Shown here in pieces: positions 11,727 through 23,000 of a stretch of DNA of 64,000 bases (its first letter is position 1; every line of letters begins with the position of its first letter). The notes beneath the pieces were generated by a model that did no database searches, was not told the origin of the DNA, and saw nothing but the letters and a program-made list of their open reading frames with translations. The stretch comes from Haemaphysalis longicornis (Eukaryota > Arthropoda > Arachnida > Ixodida > Ixodidae), in assembly GCA_013339765.2 (NCBI GenBank), contig CM023456.1, positions 90,041,516 to 90,105,515 on the forward strand. Direction: 5' to 3'. The position numbers were made by a program, and so were the translations under genes.

Positions 11727-12559
11727 AATGGCGGCAGCATGCCCCAGAAGACACTGGCATACATGTAAAAGTGTAAAAAGCCATTAAATGCTCGTGTTCG
11801 GCTGTCGGTTGCGTTTTTTTACTGTGGCGGATGATAGGCTTTTGTAGATAGTACGTTTCTCCCTCGCGTTTTGTAACCTCTCAGCGAGGTTCTACTTTAA
11901 TAGAAAAACCCGCAGAGTATATTAAAGCTCTTCACATGTTATTTATAGAGCAAGTTTTTTGTATAAAACTCTTCTCGAAGAAATTAACTATATAAATTCC
12001 CCAAAGAAGACTTTTGCAGCTAATGGGCGGTAACTTCCCACAAAAATGCATCTGAACAAATATGTTTTTTACATAGAAATGGCATTGCACCGCCGTCATG
12101 TCATCAAATCCTTTTTATGGCCTCGGAAAGGCCACCTCTTTATAGGCAAGTGCCAGTGGCGGGGACGTGGTGCACGAACCTTCGGCGCTCAATGAATAAA
12201 AGGTTTGCAGTATCTCTTTTGCTATATTTTCTCTGGAACGTTCAGGAACCTTGATATGATTCACATTTCGATGGCGTTTGCAACGCTTGCTATATTCTGC
12301 ACTTGCCCCAAGGCATTATTATTACCAACGAAAGTGTGCTCTCCTACCCTTTCACTGTAACGGCTAGTTGGTCTGTTGCAAACTTAGTTTTCACTTAGTG
12401 AGGCTTTGTAGCCAAGATTCATTGTGCATCGCGTGTAATGTAGGGTATCTTTTTTAGAGCAAGGTTTATCGTCGTGTTGGTAAGCATAGGGTCCATCTGG
12501 GCCATTATGCACGCCGCATTTAGTCTTCTTTTTTTCTTTTCCTAAATATCATCGATTTA
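11727..12559. other. Intergenic stretch without recognised gene
   Basis: AT-rich, no domain-bearing frame and no repeat that I recognise. Confidence 0.55.
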
Positions 12560-13590
12560 AGCACAAACATCCAAGTGGCAAGCATCCCATGAAACATGCA
12601 CCCCGTATACGACAAGAAGCGTCATGATGCCAGAGGGAAAGCACTCCACAGACTTACAGGACCGATCAAAACTCAAGATACGTGGATGCCGCACTGTATC
12701 CAAGCCAAATAAATAGACGAGCCCGTACAATAAGCGTTGTAGACTTAAGAGGTTCCCCACCTATCATCGGAAACAATCAAAATGGGAAACATGGACTCGG
12801 TGGAGGAGGCAGCGGTTGCGCTTGCCATCACCCCAGCACCGGAAACGAAAGAGTGCATCACACTGCTCAAAGACTGCCAAGCAGCGTGCAGGAACTACCA
12901 AAAAGGACGAGTTCCTTAAACGGCGCTTCTAAGGCATTCCAAGCACACCGAAACCCACTCGACATCTGCATTGTGTGAACACTGGTACACGAATCCCTAG
13001 ACGGTAGCGTAGCGGCCGACGCCGTAGCCCGAGACCTCTCACTCCGGGCAGTTGCCTTGTTGGGAACACACCGCTTCCCTGGGATGCCCACACGGTCATC
13101 CCATTGTGACACGAAGTAAAGAAATCTTGGAACATCTCAGGCTTACAAGAAGAGAATACCCACCTCCGAATCCGAAGCCCACCAAAAACGAATCAACACA
13201 ACTACGAAGACTTCAGACAAATTCATTCCCACTTGCCACACAATTGCATATGATGTACCCCCACTTACACAGTTTCTGATGCCAGTTGTGCAGCGGAACG
13301 GCCATCACTCTGTACCATATGGTGTGGGAGTGTAAGTGCGTCAAAGAACTACCGGAGGTCCTGGAGCCATTATCGGAGCCGTGAGAGGACGTGCTTACCG
13401 GCGCCGTCCTTGAGAACCAGCGTGGTCTGGTGACCCGGGGTCTTCGTCCTGCGGCACGCCACGGCATCCCCGACTAGGGATGCCAACCATAGGGGACGAT
13501 AACCTCAAGACCAACGCAGCAGATCATTCCCCTCTCCTCTGCCATTTGTGGCAAAAAATGTCTATACCACTACTACTACTACTACTAAAT
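12560..13590 (+). pseudogene. I-type LINE 3' portion: RNase H domain, zinc-knuckle tail and 3' end
   Basis: In shifting frames the segment shows an RNase H domain: VDAALYP around 12680 (first catalytic Asp), EEAAVALAI around 12803-12830 (catalytic Glu) and LLKDCQAACRNY around 12865-12900 (second Asp). Near 13270-13350 there is a C-terminal CQLC...YHMVWEC knuckle, then ENQRGLVTRGLRPAARHG and a stop. The 3' end is a TAC-repeat tail at about 13566-13587. RNase H plus a terminal CCHC-like knuckle is typical of I-superfamily LINEs. The reverse transcriptase is missing, so this is a 5'-truncated copy, and several stops and frameshifts disable it. Confidence 0.8.
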
Positions 13591-13839
13591 ATGTTCAACC
13601 CACTCCCCTACATCAAACTTCTGTCGCAAGAAAATATACTTCTGTACCGATGTTGAAAAAAAGTTATCCGCCAAAAATGTCACCCACTCAAGAAGATAAT
13701 TCTGCAGGACTGTGGAATTGAATGCCACTTTGGGAATTCCTATGTTTCCCCGTCTGTTCTCTCAGCTGTGGGGATTAAAAAATGTTCAATATTAGTCTAC
13801 CACTTAACAGCCACATTTTACTGGAACAATTTTTATGTG

Positions 13840-13985
13840 TAGTAGATTTCAGACCGAAATCTATACTACGCTAAAACACTCAAGGTCATTCATCGCGGTG
13901 CAATGACCTTCAGCCGCCGGCGCACAGGCTGCGCGTTGCCTATCGCTTCGCTTGCTCAGTGGTTCACCGAGGCGCATTTTTTTCC
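13840..13985 (+). repeat. Dispersed repeat, copy 1 (partner at 51696-51850)
   Basis: The block CTCAAGGTCATTCATCG, the following CAATGACCTTCAG-like block and a GC-rich segment recur in the same order and orientation at 51696-51850. A short stem, AGATTTC/GAAATCT, sits at its left side. Probably one family of non-autonomous element; I cannot define its ends. Confidence 0.6.
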
Positions 13986-14450
13986 AGTCTCCCAATCGAT
14001 GGCGTGCCGTATTGGCTGTTTGTGCGGGTCGTTTAACGCAAGCAAAAGGATGAATTAAATCATCCAGTAACCAAAACTAGACGCAGGCCACTAGATCTCC
14101 CGCAAACGCTAACTTTAACTGAGCAGTGTGTGCATGGAGTTTGTTCTAGCTAGTGATCACTACATTTAGAAGTTTTAAAGCTGGGGGCTTTTTCACGCCG
14201 GCAAGCTAATGAGAAAGGCCCACTTTGTAACTCCACATGCATATTTGACAACAGCCTTCCCGTTTTTCTTTTCTTGCTAGTGATGATGTAGCACCCCATT
14301 GGCGACTGAAAAATGCAGTGAAGTCTTTTTTTTAATTTGTTGGTTAGCTCTGTAAATGGTCTGTTTTACTTTAAAACCTTTTGTGTAGTATTACGGAGCG
14401 CCTTGAATTAATAACAGGTGGAAATATCTAATTACGCTGTACCTGGAACT

Positions 14451-14540
14451 GTACGAGAACGGAGAAATATGAAAGCCAGTATGGAGGTTGAATAAGTACG
14501 AAAACGGAGGAATATGAAAGCCAGTATGGAGGTTGAATAC
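14451..14540. repeat. Tandem duplication of a 45-bp unit
   Basis: 14451-14495 and 14496-14540 differ at only three positions. The unit is a multiple of three, so the reverse strand reads two copies of a 15-residue segment (FNLHTGFHI...), but nothing else supports a gene there. Confidence 0.95.
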
Positions 14541-15388
14541 TTTACCTGCGGTTATTCCGTTCTCAGGTCGAAGCTTTTTCATTCTTATAGTCTGTTCTAA
14601 ATTCGCCTCACCCGCGGATTTCTTGTCGGGGCAAGTCCGCACCTACGAGATAGGAGCACGTGTCGTTTCAGTCGAGCGGCTCAGTTTTAGATTTTCTCAT
14701 ACCCCTATCATAGTGAAACAAATCAGTTAGTAATTAGCATAAGTCCTCGTCTCGCGCTGGCGGGAAATGGTGAAACAGAAGAAAAGGCACTTGCGGACTT
14801 GTAGAACTGCCATGACTGTTTAGGTCGTGATGGTTTTAACATACGCTAATTTCCTCTTCCCGCCGCGCTGCTTGTAAACCCGACAAGATAAGCGACAGTG
14901 GCAGCATGTTTTGTGAACGATCTCTGGTTACGTTTTCAGGGCATAATTACCAGACACAAAGAAAAAAAAAACAGACTAGGGATCAGGTGTGACCTACTTT
15001 GGCAAAGGAAGGACATTCGGGTAATGAGGGAATTAAAAAACACTGCATTTTTCAGCGGCTAGTTCACCGCGGTGATTTGCAACCACAGGTGTTGGGAAAC
15101 TCGGCCGTCCTCCTTTCTTGGGTACGGCGTGAATCGCAGGAAGGTGGGAATATTCCGGCATGGAGTACAGAAAATTCCGGCGGAATATTCCGGCGTGGCG
15201 ATTTTGCACTGTGCACTAAGACCTTATTTTGGATCGGCTTTCATCTGCCTTCCAAGACACCGTCCTCGGTGAACGTTGCTGAGGTCTAGGCCTTGAAAGA
15301 TTTTGATTTAACTACCGACGTTGTTTAGATGGGTACGTGGCGCAATATCATCGATACCAAGAAACGGAACAACAAAGGTGAGCATAAT

Positions 15389-15704
15389 TGTCTGAATTCT
15401 AGATTACCACTCATGTTTCCGGATTAGTATAACGAAGAATTCCAGAAATGCCATCAGAAGGCAGCCCTCTTCCACACTATATGGAACTGCCCGAACATAT
15501 GGCAACAGAACAACTACAATACATCAATAGAGTCCTGGGAAGCGGCACTGTCCAGCTCGGACCTCTCCAGTCAGCAAGAACTGCTGAAAAGAGCCAAGCT
15601 AGGGGCTTTCGCGACTGGAGTCCTGGAAATAGGATTCCACCCTTGCCTCCACCCCCCCTCCTCTTCTACCGTTGTGAATAAAGTTTACCACCACCACCAC
15701 CACC
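15389..15704 (+). mobile_element. 5'-truncated LINE 3' end with 11-bp target duplication
   Basis: One frame reads CHQKAALFHTIWNCPN, then WEAALSSSDLSSQQELLKRA and a short tail to a stop: the C-terminal knuckle and end of an I-type LINE protein. The 3' end has AATAAAG followed by a CCA-repeat tail. It is bracketed by a perfect 11-bp repeat GTGAGCATAAT at 15378-15388 and 15705-15715, so the whole 316-bp insert is one severely 5'-truncated retrotransposition event. The protein would have had reverse transcriptase and endonuclease upstream; neither is here. Confidence 0.9.
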
Positions 15705-15715
15705 GTGAGCATAAT

Positions 15716-16158
15716 CGGAAGGGTGCTCTGAAATAGGAGTCTGAAATTACAAAGTGTATCGTTCTCATAAGGATGCAATGTAACATCAAAAACACAGTTT
15801 GTTAGCTGTCTTGGCCAGTCAGATATTTCGATATTTACAAAGGCAGAAACCCTAAGTATCCCATTCTGTGAAGAAAACCCCTTTTGTTGCCGCTTTTTTC
15901 TTCGTTGTCGTTGTTGCTATTTTCCCGTAGAAAAATTGCCCCTCTAACGAGCCGATGAACGCACAATTGAGTCCGTAGGGGAATAGACACCTTTCTCCAA
16001 AGAAGGGCCGACGCCGTCGTACGACTTCGCAGCCTCACAACGACAATAGCTCCGGAAAAATAGTTCAACTGGCGCGTAGGGTGCAGAGGTGATACCGCGT
16101 GACAGGCGACTCTGACGGCATGTGAGTGCAATTGTGCACGCCGGCCACCGAGGACTTT
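15716..16158. other. Short intergenic gap, nothing recognised
   Basis: About 440 bases with overlapping chance frames on the reverse strand; no motif or repeat identified. Confidence 0.6.
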
Positions 16159-16172
16159 GATTTTGTGGACGC

Positions 16173-16404
16173 ACCCGCCGCGGTGGCTCAGTGGCTAAGG
16201 CGTTGCGCTGCTGAGCACGAGGTCGCGGGTTCGATTCCCGGCCGCGGCGGCCGCTTTCTGATGGAGGAGAAAACCAAAAACGCCCGTGTGTACGCGATTT
16301 CGGCGCACGATAAAGATCCCCAGGTGGTCAAAAATTAATCCGGAGCCCTCCACTACGGCGCGCCTGATCGCCTGCGTTGCGTCGGCGCGTTAAACCCTAT
16401 AATC
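16173..16404 (+). mobile_element. Complete tRNA-derived tick SINE (Ruka-like) with 14-bp target duplication
   Basis: The head is tRNA-like: box A TGGCTCAGTGG (16184-16194) and box B GGTTCGATTCC (16228-16238) both match the RNA polymerase III consensus, and GCCGCGG/CCGCGGC sequences pair around the head. The body runs from CCGCTTTCTGATGGAGGAGAA to a 3' tail ending GCGCGTTAAACCCTATAATC. Flanking copies of GATTTTGTGGACGC at 16159-16172 and 16405-16418 are identical, so the ends are exact and the insertion is recent. SINEs of this build are described from hard ticks. It encodes no protein and depends on a LINE for movement; its tail resembles the LINE at 23931-25930. Confidence 0.96.
16184..16238 (+). 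promoter_or_regulatory. Internal RNA polymerase III promoter of the SINE (boxes A and B)
   Basis: Box A 16184-16194 and box B 16228-16238 both match consensus with no mismatch, 33 bases apart as in tRNA genes. This copy may therefore still be transcribable. Confidence 0.9.
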
Positions 16405-16418
16405 GATTTTGTGGACGC

Positions 16419-16815
16419 TCTGGTGTGAAATGTTGGCAGTGTGCCTGCAGACGTTATTAGAGGCGAAAAACTGCGAAACATACGAAACAGCCCAACACGA
16501 ACGCTTCCATGGGAAACAACTAATCCTGAATCTGAACACTGGTTTTGACGAAAAACGAAGTTTTTGTGTTTGTGCACAAACTGGTACTTTCCTTATTTTG
16601 CGAGTAATTGGCTTTATCGCGTGCGCAAGGATAACAAGTGTGGGAGTCGTGATTATTTCACGAAAGAGGATAACGAGAAACGTTTCGTGCAATTTCAGTA
16701 TTTAGCACATTTACGCCTTTCAACCACAAGAAAAAAGAAAAAAATTATCGCTATTGCACTAAAGCTCTCCCGGGCGAATTTTTCTTCTGTTTCTAGTTAG
16801 CTGTTCGTTCGTACA
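16419..16815. other. Short intergenic gap, nothing recognised
   Basis: About 400 bases with overlapping chance frames; no motif or repeat seen. Confidence 0.6.
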
Positions 16816-16819
16816 ATAT

Positions 16820-17242
16820 TGTCACGAAGCCAACCACGGCGCAGTTGTTATGAAGGAGAAACAAGTTTATTGGAGCGAACTTGTGCTCCCCTAACAACTC
16901 AAAGAATACAGAGGCGGCGAAGCAGCGGTCAACAAAGTGACTTGCGTCAGCGAGCGTCGCAGAATCGAATAGCCCGGCGTGTGCTCTGCCGGCTTTTTAT
17001 CTTTCGGAGCGCGTTGTTCTCGAACCATCGATTCGCATCGAGAACATTGTAGATCCAAGAAGATTATTCCGGGCTGTTCACGTTAGATCGGAATGCTCAC
17101 CCTATCAGAACAGATAACACATGCGGCACAGAAAGAAAGAATGGAACACGCGCTCCCCTTGGCGCAGAGATACCACAGACCGGCGCAGCCGGGCGGTAAA
17201 AGCAAAACACAAATAAACTAACCCAATGTATGGTTCGCGGCA
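16820..17242 (-). repeat. 3' LTR of the Ty3/gypsy element
   Basis: It spans 423 bp. Its U3 end (17187-17242) recurs in the 5' remnant at 19987-20050, including CCCAATGTATGGTTCGCGGCA-like sequence at the terminus. The other end is TGTCACG on the plus strand. Confidence 0.92.
16866..17000 (-). promoter_or_regulatory. LTR promoter and polyadenylation signals
   Basis: On the reverse strand a TATA-like ATAAAAAGCC lies at 17000-16991 and an AATAAA signal at 16871-16866, about 120 bases downstream, the spacing expected for an R region between start site and poly(A) site. The exact start is not visible. Confidence 0.6.
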
Positions 17243-17259
17243 TTTACCCCCCCTCTAAG
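17243..17259 (-). other. Polypurine tract
   Basis: Reverse strand reads CTTAGAGGGGGGGTAAA directly before the LTR start. This purine run would prime plus-strand DNA synthesis. Confidence 0.85.
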
Positions 17260-17299
17260 AGTGCATCGACCCGATGCTAACATAAGCGACAGTCCGAAC

Positions 17300-19965
17300 A
17301 AATGAAAATAAAAGTTCGTCATCGTCCGCAGAAAGGTTTTAAGCGAACCACGTGGATGACTTCAGGCCGCATGCGTTGTCGTGATGTGCCGGAGTCACCA
17401 TCGGGGATCACTTCGTAGGTAAGTTGGCCAACACGTCGTAGAATCTGGTAGGGTCCGAAATACAGTCGCAGGAGCTTCTCACTGAGTCCGCGTCGTCGGA
17501 TGGGAGTCCAAACCCACACACGATCCACTGGTTGGCACTCGGCGTCTCGGCGTCGGAGGTTGTAGCGGCCCGCATCCACCAGCTGCTGGTTCGTTATACG
17601 AACTCGAGCGAGCTGGCGGGCCTCCTCGCACGTTGAAGATATCCGTGGACGTCGGCGTTGAGGTCGTCGTCTTCTACGTGCGGAAGCATGGCGTCGAGCA
17701 TCGTAGTCGGCCTTCTACCGTAGACAAGCTCGAACGGCGTCAGCTGCGTTGTCTCCTGGGTAGCCGTGTTGTACGCAAACGTGACATACGGGAGCACTTC
17801 GTCCCAAGTCTTATGTTCAACGTCAACGTACATTGACAGCATATCTGCGATTGTCTTGTTCAGACGTTCTGTTAGTCCGTTCGTTTGGGGGTGGTGCGCC
17901 GTCGTTCTTTCGGTGATCCGTGTTGCTGTAGCGTAATACTCCTTGCATCAGCTCCGCAGTAAAATGCCGTTCCGCGGTCTGTGATTAGGACTTCTGGGGC
18001 TCCATGTCGCAGCACAACTTGGCTTATAAAGAACTTCGCCACTTCTTGTGCAGTCCCCCTCGGAAGAGCGGCGGTCTCTGCGTAGCGCGTCATGTAGTCT
18101 GTCGCTACGACAATCCACTTGTTCTGTGATCGTGACGTAGGGAACGGGCCTAAAAGGTCCATTCCTATCTGTTGAAATGGTCTCGATGGGACGGCGAATC
18201 GGTTGCAGAAGTCCGGCGGGTCTTGTTGGAGGCGTTTTTCGTCGCTGGCAGTCACGGCAGCTCCGGACGTAGTGGATGACGTCAGAGGTAAGGCCGGCCC
18301 AGTTGTACCTCGCCTTGGGTTTTCCAATAGTGCGGGTTGTGCCCAGATGTCCGGAAGACGGGTCGTCGTGCCACGCTTCCAAAATTTCATCACGAAGGTC
18401 CACGGGGATGACGAGAAGGTAATTCGCTCTTGTTCCGGGGCTGAAATTCTTCTTCACAAGGACGGAGTTTCTCAGGCTGAATGCTGGTAAGCTGCGTTTG
18501 AAGGTCCTAGGAACGGCAACGTTGCATCCCTCGAGGTACTCGATTATGACGCGTAAGTCGGGGTCGGCACGCTGCTGGGCGGCTAGGTCGCTCTCCGTCA
18601 CGATCCCGAAGAACGCGCTGTCTTCGTCAGAGTCTTGTGGTGGTGGGTCGACGGGGGCGCGGGACAGGCAGTCGGCGTCGGAGTGTTTCCTGCCGGATTT
18701 ATAACGACTGTAACGTCGAACTCTTGCAGGTGCAAGCTCCACCGCCCAAGACGGCCAGAGGGGTCCTTCAAATTGGCGAGCAAACACAGCGCATGGTGGT
18801 CTGTTACAACCTTGAATGGCCTTCCATACACGTATGGGCGAAATTTTGAAATAGCCCATATAATAGCCAGGCACTCTTTCTCAGAGGCAGAATAGTTTTT
18901 CTTCTCCTTCGACAGACCACGGCTGGCATAGGCGATTACCCTTTCGCAGCCGCTATGCTTTTGGACAAGGACGGCACCCAAGACTATATCACTGGCGTCC
19001 GTGTGCATTTCCGTTTCGGCATTTTCGTCGAAATGAGCGAGCACGGGCGGGCTTTGCAGGCGTTTTTGCAGCTCGCAGAATGCGTTTTCTTGGTCGTTTT
19101 CCCAGCTGAAAGGGGTGCTATTTTTCGCCAAGCGCGTTAGTGGCTCTGCAATGCGTGCGAAGTTTGCGACTAAGCGCAGGTAGTATGCGCACAGCCCGAG
19201 AAATCTTCGCACGCCCTTCTTGTCTGTCGGCCTTGGGAAGTTCGCAATGGCTGAAGTTTTTGCCGGGTCAGGTAGGACTCCCGCGGCGTTGAGGACGTGG
19301 CCCAAGAACTTGAGTTCCCCGTATGCGAAACGGCACTTTTCAGGCTTCAGCGTCAACCCCGACGTACGAATGGCCTCGAGTACAGACTCCTAGCTTGCAA
19401 GGTGTTCGTCGAAAGTCCGGGCGAATACCACTACGTCGTCGAGGTATACGAGGCAGGTGTGTCACTTAAGGCCAGCTAGCACAGTGTCCATGACTCTTTG
19501 AAACGTCGCTTGTGCTGTGCACAGCCCAAACGGCATCACCTTGAACTCGTATAGGCCGTCTGGGGTTATAAATGCAGTCTTCTCTCGGTCTCTCTCGTCC
19601 ACTTCAATTTGCCAGTAGCCGGTCTTCAGGTCCATCGATGAGAAGTACTTCGCGTGGCAGAGGTGGTAGAGGGCGTCGTCGATTCGGGGAGGGGGTACAC
19701 GTCCTTTTCGTGATTTTGTTCAGTCGCCAGTAGTCAAGGCAAAACCTTAATGTGCCGTCTTTTTTCTTTACAAGTACGACGGGCGCAGCCCAGGGGCTTT
19801 TCGATGGCTGTATAATGTCGTCGCTGAGCATGTCGTCGACTTGAGTCCAGATGGCTTCCCGTTCCTGTGAAGAGACGCGGTACGGTGACTGTCGGGTAGG
19901 TCGGGCTCCATCTTCGGTTATTATTCGGTGCTTGGCTAGAGGGGTCTGACGTAGTTTTGCGCTCG
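17300..19965 (-). pseudogene. pol: Ty3/gypsy pol: reverse transcriptase, RNase H and integrase, frameshifted
   Basis: Reading on the reverse strand: RT fingers with SPWAAPVVLVKKKDGTLRF and LDYWRLNKIT (about 19830-19715; the usual Arg after DY is Trp), RT catalytic YLDD at 19446-19435, KFLGHVLN and RRFLGL in the connection. RNase H shows TDASD (about 19000) and TDHHAL (about 18800). Integrase shows the His/Cys zinc site GHLG...CRDCQ (about 18400-18245), first Asp in MDLLGPF (about 18160), second in ITDRGTAF (about 17985), the Glu in NGLTERLN (about 17870) and the C-terminal GPY motif LYFGPYQILRR (about 17470). Blocks fall in all three frames with at least four shifts, at roughly 19600-19360, 18700, 18200 and 17870-17580, plus stops, so no polyprotein can be made. 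Confidence 0.95.
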
Positions 19966-19972
19966 ACGAAAA

Positions 19973-20050
19973 ACCGGGCTGTAAAAGCCGGGCGGTAAAA
20001 GCCGGGCGGTAGAAGCAAAACAAATAAAACCCAATGTATGGTTCGCGGCA
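19973..20050 (-). repeat. 5' LTR remnant with triplicated 14-bp unit
   Basis: Only the outer end of U3 remains; it matches 17187-17242. A 14-bp unit GCCGGGCGGTAAAA, single in the other LTR, occurs three times here (19973-19986, 19987-20000, 20001-20014) exactly where the LTR joins the pol remnant. One reverse-strand frame reads from the LTR through this junction into RT (20023-19604). Confidence 0.9.
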
Positions 20051-20054
20051 ATAT

Positions 20055-23000
20055 AAACTACAGTATTTACGAAAGTCCCGCTTCCGGCATCTAGTTGGTC
20101 TCCGAGGCCCAGATAAGTTCTTACATAAGGGCTATTCGGAAGGGTGATCATCTTATTGTTACTGTGCAGCTATATTATACACGCACTGTCGAATACGCTG
20201 CATATTAAATTCTTTTAAGCATAAAGCAAAGTCACATTTTCCGCTTTTATATTACACCTGGACGGCGAATGGCATAGCACTGTATGTCGAGCAATTTTAT
20301 TGTTATTATTCGTTATATATTCAGAATACCCCTAAAGGCTGCCTCGCAGGACGATAGTTTATAAGGAGGAGGGAGTAACACATACAACATAACAAAATAA
20401 CTTGTCGCCCAGATAAATAAACTGCGAGAAGCTGTTACAAAAAAAAATGAAATAAAAGGCCTGATATTCTTGCCGTACAAATAATAATGATCAGAAATAC
20501 ACAACATAGATTATGGTTCAGCGAAACTCAAAAAGGAAAGTGATTTGGGTTACACAAAACAAAGGCACAGGCGCACTCAGTTATTAACTGATGTTGAACC
20601 AGCTCGTAACAAAACTAAGTGTAACATGGGTGAGGCAATCGCAGAAACCATTAGTAAGTGGAAACACAAAATGTGCATAGTTCAAGCCAACTGTCTTTTT
20701 TTATATTGAGCAGTAATCACGTATGCGCGGTTTAGGTGCAGCACAAACCGCCTAGGCAGGAACAACCAAGGAGAGAGTGTAGGACAAATCGAAAAACAAA
20801 TGTCTTATCTCTGCAAGTTCTAGTCCCTTGGACTTACATCGTTCACTGGATATTCAACGCACCTCCATTTTTCTGTTCCTCATTACAAAAGGTTGTCGGG
20901 ATTAAGTTTTCTCGTCCAAAAAAGGAACAGTTGAGGGGCGACAATGCGCCTAACCTGCTTAGCACCAATTCGATAGAGTGCATTACGCGAACATAGTGAA
21001 TGTAATCTGCTTTCCACCTGCGTAATCAATTGCATTACGCTGCCAATACCGGCCCCGCATGCCGACATTAATGGGCCACAACCATCGTCTTCGGCAGAAC
21101 GGTTTTTGTATGTTAGCATTACGCTGGGTCCAAATAACCGTTCAGGTAATGCCTATCCGGGCAAGTGAGTGTGTCCTCGGTTATGCAACAAAGTAACACT
21201 ACTTGATTAGTTTGTGCTGCGCCGGTTTAACAACCTCGGAAGATGCTTTTCACCTTCGTTTGCGTATGGAAGTGCTCGAATGTTTGCTGAACAACAGGTG
21301 CGCGATCTAGTCATCTAAAAAGTGAAAGCGGTCCACTCTCGGGCACTCAGAAAGATTGAAGGGAAGTTGTTGGAGTAAATGCGAGGCCTTTATGGATGCA
21401 GGAGTTGGGACACAAACTGCTTTTATGTGCTGGGCTGTCGTAGGACTTCGAAATGTAGGCGTGTAAGCAAATATTTGGTTAGTTGATGTGGGTGAAAGAA
21501 TACTACTGCCAGAATGCGGTAATTATCATTAAAATACGTCTTCATCGCAAGATGTTTCGAAAAGTGATTGAATTCGTTGGTGTTCTTAATATTTTGCTTT
21601 ACTAAACAACCTGTGTACATACAACCTGTGTAGGTAACAGAGTCAGAATAAAATGTCCTGTTGTGAGGCCACAGGATGAAGGTAATTCATTTGCCTCGCC
21701 AGCCTGTTTTTTGTAAGCTTTCCTTTTTTTACGAAGACGGCGACGCTAAGGTTTGGACGAGACGCAGAAACGAGTTTTGTAATGAAGATCGGAAATGCTT
21801 TTCTGCGGCACACACCACTCCTTCTTTGTTTGTCCATCAGACCTTACGAGCCAAGTTTCGCCCCAATGCTAAGCATGGCGTCTAACCCGGCTGACTGCAA
21901 GCAATGACTCCAGGACCTGTTTTTTTTTTTGTGAGGAGCAAGGCTTGCTTCGGGACGCTTAACCTGGGTATGTAATGGCCCTTTGAACTGCGTTGTGAAA
22001 CGTTGTAGAAGAAGGCTCCTGGCAGCGGGCGCGATCTTTGACCTGCTGTGTGGTAACCCAACACCTAATAGTTGCCGTAGAAAACATGGCCTTTAATTAT
22101 AACCAGAACTGCATCGCGAGTCAGACGTTACGCATCGATACGCATTGATAAAACAATGATATGGCACAAATCGCGCCAGTTTTTAAGCTCAGTGACTCTA
22201 AACAAAGAACAACATTACAGCAATGAGGGAAAGCCTTCTTTTAATAGGAGCTGGTGATAGACACTGGTCTACCTCGGGTCTTGTGGCGTGTGTGGCACTC
22301 ATAAGGCAAAAACTGAGGAAGGGTGTCTTGCGCCATAGCCATTTGGTGGTAGTTGGACGATCAGCTGGGCATCGTGCCCGTGCGGCATTGTTCTGTTGAT
22401 AGCCAATAAACACGCATTCGTAAAAACGGGGTATCATTGTTAAACCATTACGCCTATGAACTACTGCGGGAAAGGCCTCGTGAAAAGCTCCGGCATTACT
22501 GTGCAAAGTCGTGGCGCCTTAGGCCTCTATGTTTCAAGCGCGCGCGGTTAGGAGATACCAAAAATCATAAGGTATAAAACTGGGAGCGCAGTCTGGAGAT
22601 CACGCGCCGGGAAAGGGAATCAACGGGACCGATGGAGGATCGAAAGAGGGCTCTGGGAAAGCACCATGAGGCGCATCGCCAAAGGAAGGCAGGCTGCTCC
22701 GCACGTGTAGTACGAGAAGCCATGAGGTGTGAGGGTGCCGGAGGGACCACATGCGAAACTCCTGGTGGTGGACAGGGAGCAGAAAGAGCTTCGGATAAAC
22801 CTGGCCAAGAACCATAAAGTTCAGACAGTTTAGCCGCAGCTGAACAGAAGGTCCCATTAGGCTTCCGCCTTCACGTTCCTAAGAAGTTGAAGGCATCCCA
22901 GTTTTATTTGCACATTTAAAACAACGTGTGTTCTACTAGGAGCAGAAGGAGCGCAAGAAAACAGAAAAAAAATTTCCCGTGACCTAGCAAAAATGCCTAA

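Larger units (their letters stand above)
13591..15377. other. Intergenic stretch holding two repeats, no recognised gene
   Basis: Contains the dispersed repeat at 13840-13985 and the 45-bp tandem duplication at 14451-14540. A GC-richer patch at 15040-15270 with GGAATATTCCGGC-type short repeats has no recognisable protein. Confidence 0.55.
16820..20050 (-). mobile_element. Ty3/gypsy LTR retrotransposon, internally deleted, with ATAT target duplication
   Basis: On the reverse strand the order is: remnant of the 5' LTR (20050-19973), reverse transcriptase, RNase H, integrase, polypurine tract, complete 3' LTR (17242-16820). The outer ends are TG...CA and the flanks are ATAT at 16816-16819 and 20051-20054, a 4-bp duplication of the size usual for this superfamily. 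The order RT-RNase H-integrase places it in Ty3/gypsy rather than copia. The rest of the 5' LTR, the primer binding site, gag and protease are missing, so it cannot replicate alone. Because the duplication survives at both ends, the loss was an internal deletion after insertion, or the deleted form itself was mobilised. Confidence 0.95.

Noticed and set aside
16184..16250. Possible functional tRNA gene
   Set aside because: The tRNA-like sequence is the head of a SINE bounded by a 14-bp duplication and continues into the SINE body; no acceptor end or terminator follows.
19973..20014. Short regular repeats resembling a CRISPR array
   Set aside because: The 14-bp units are directly adjacent with no spacers, and they lie inside an LTR remnant of a eukaryotic retrotransposon.
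22565..22860. GC-richer patch with TATAAAA upstream and frames on both strands
   Set aside because: No recognisable protein and competing frames on both strands; a chance TATA box is common in AT-rich DNA.
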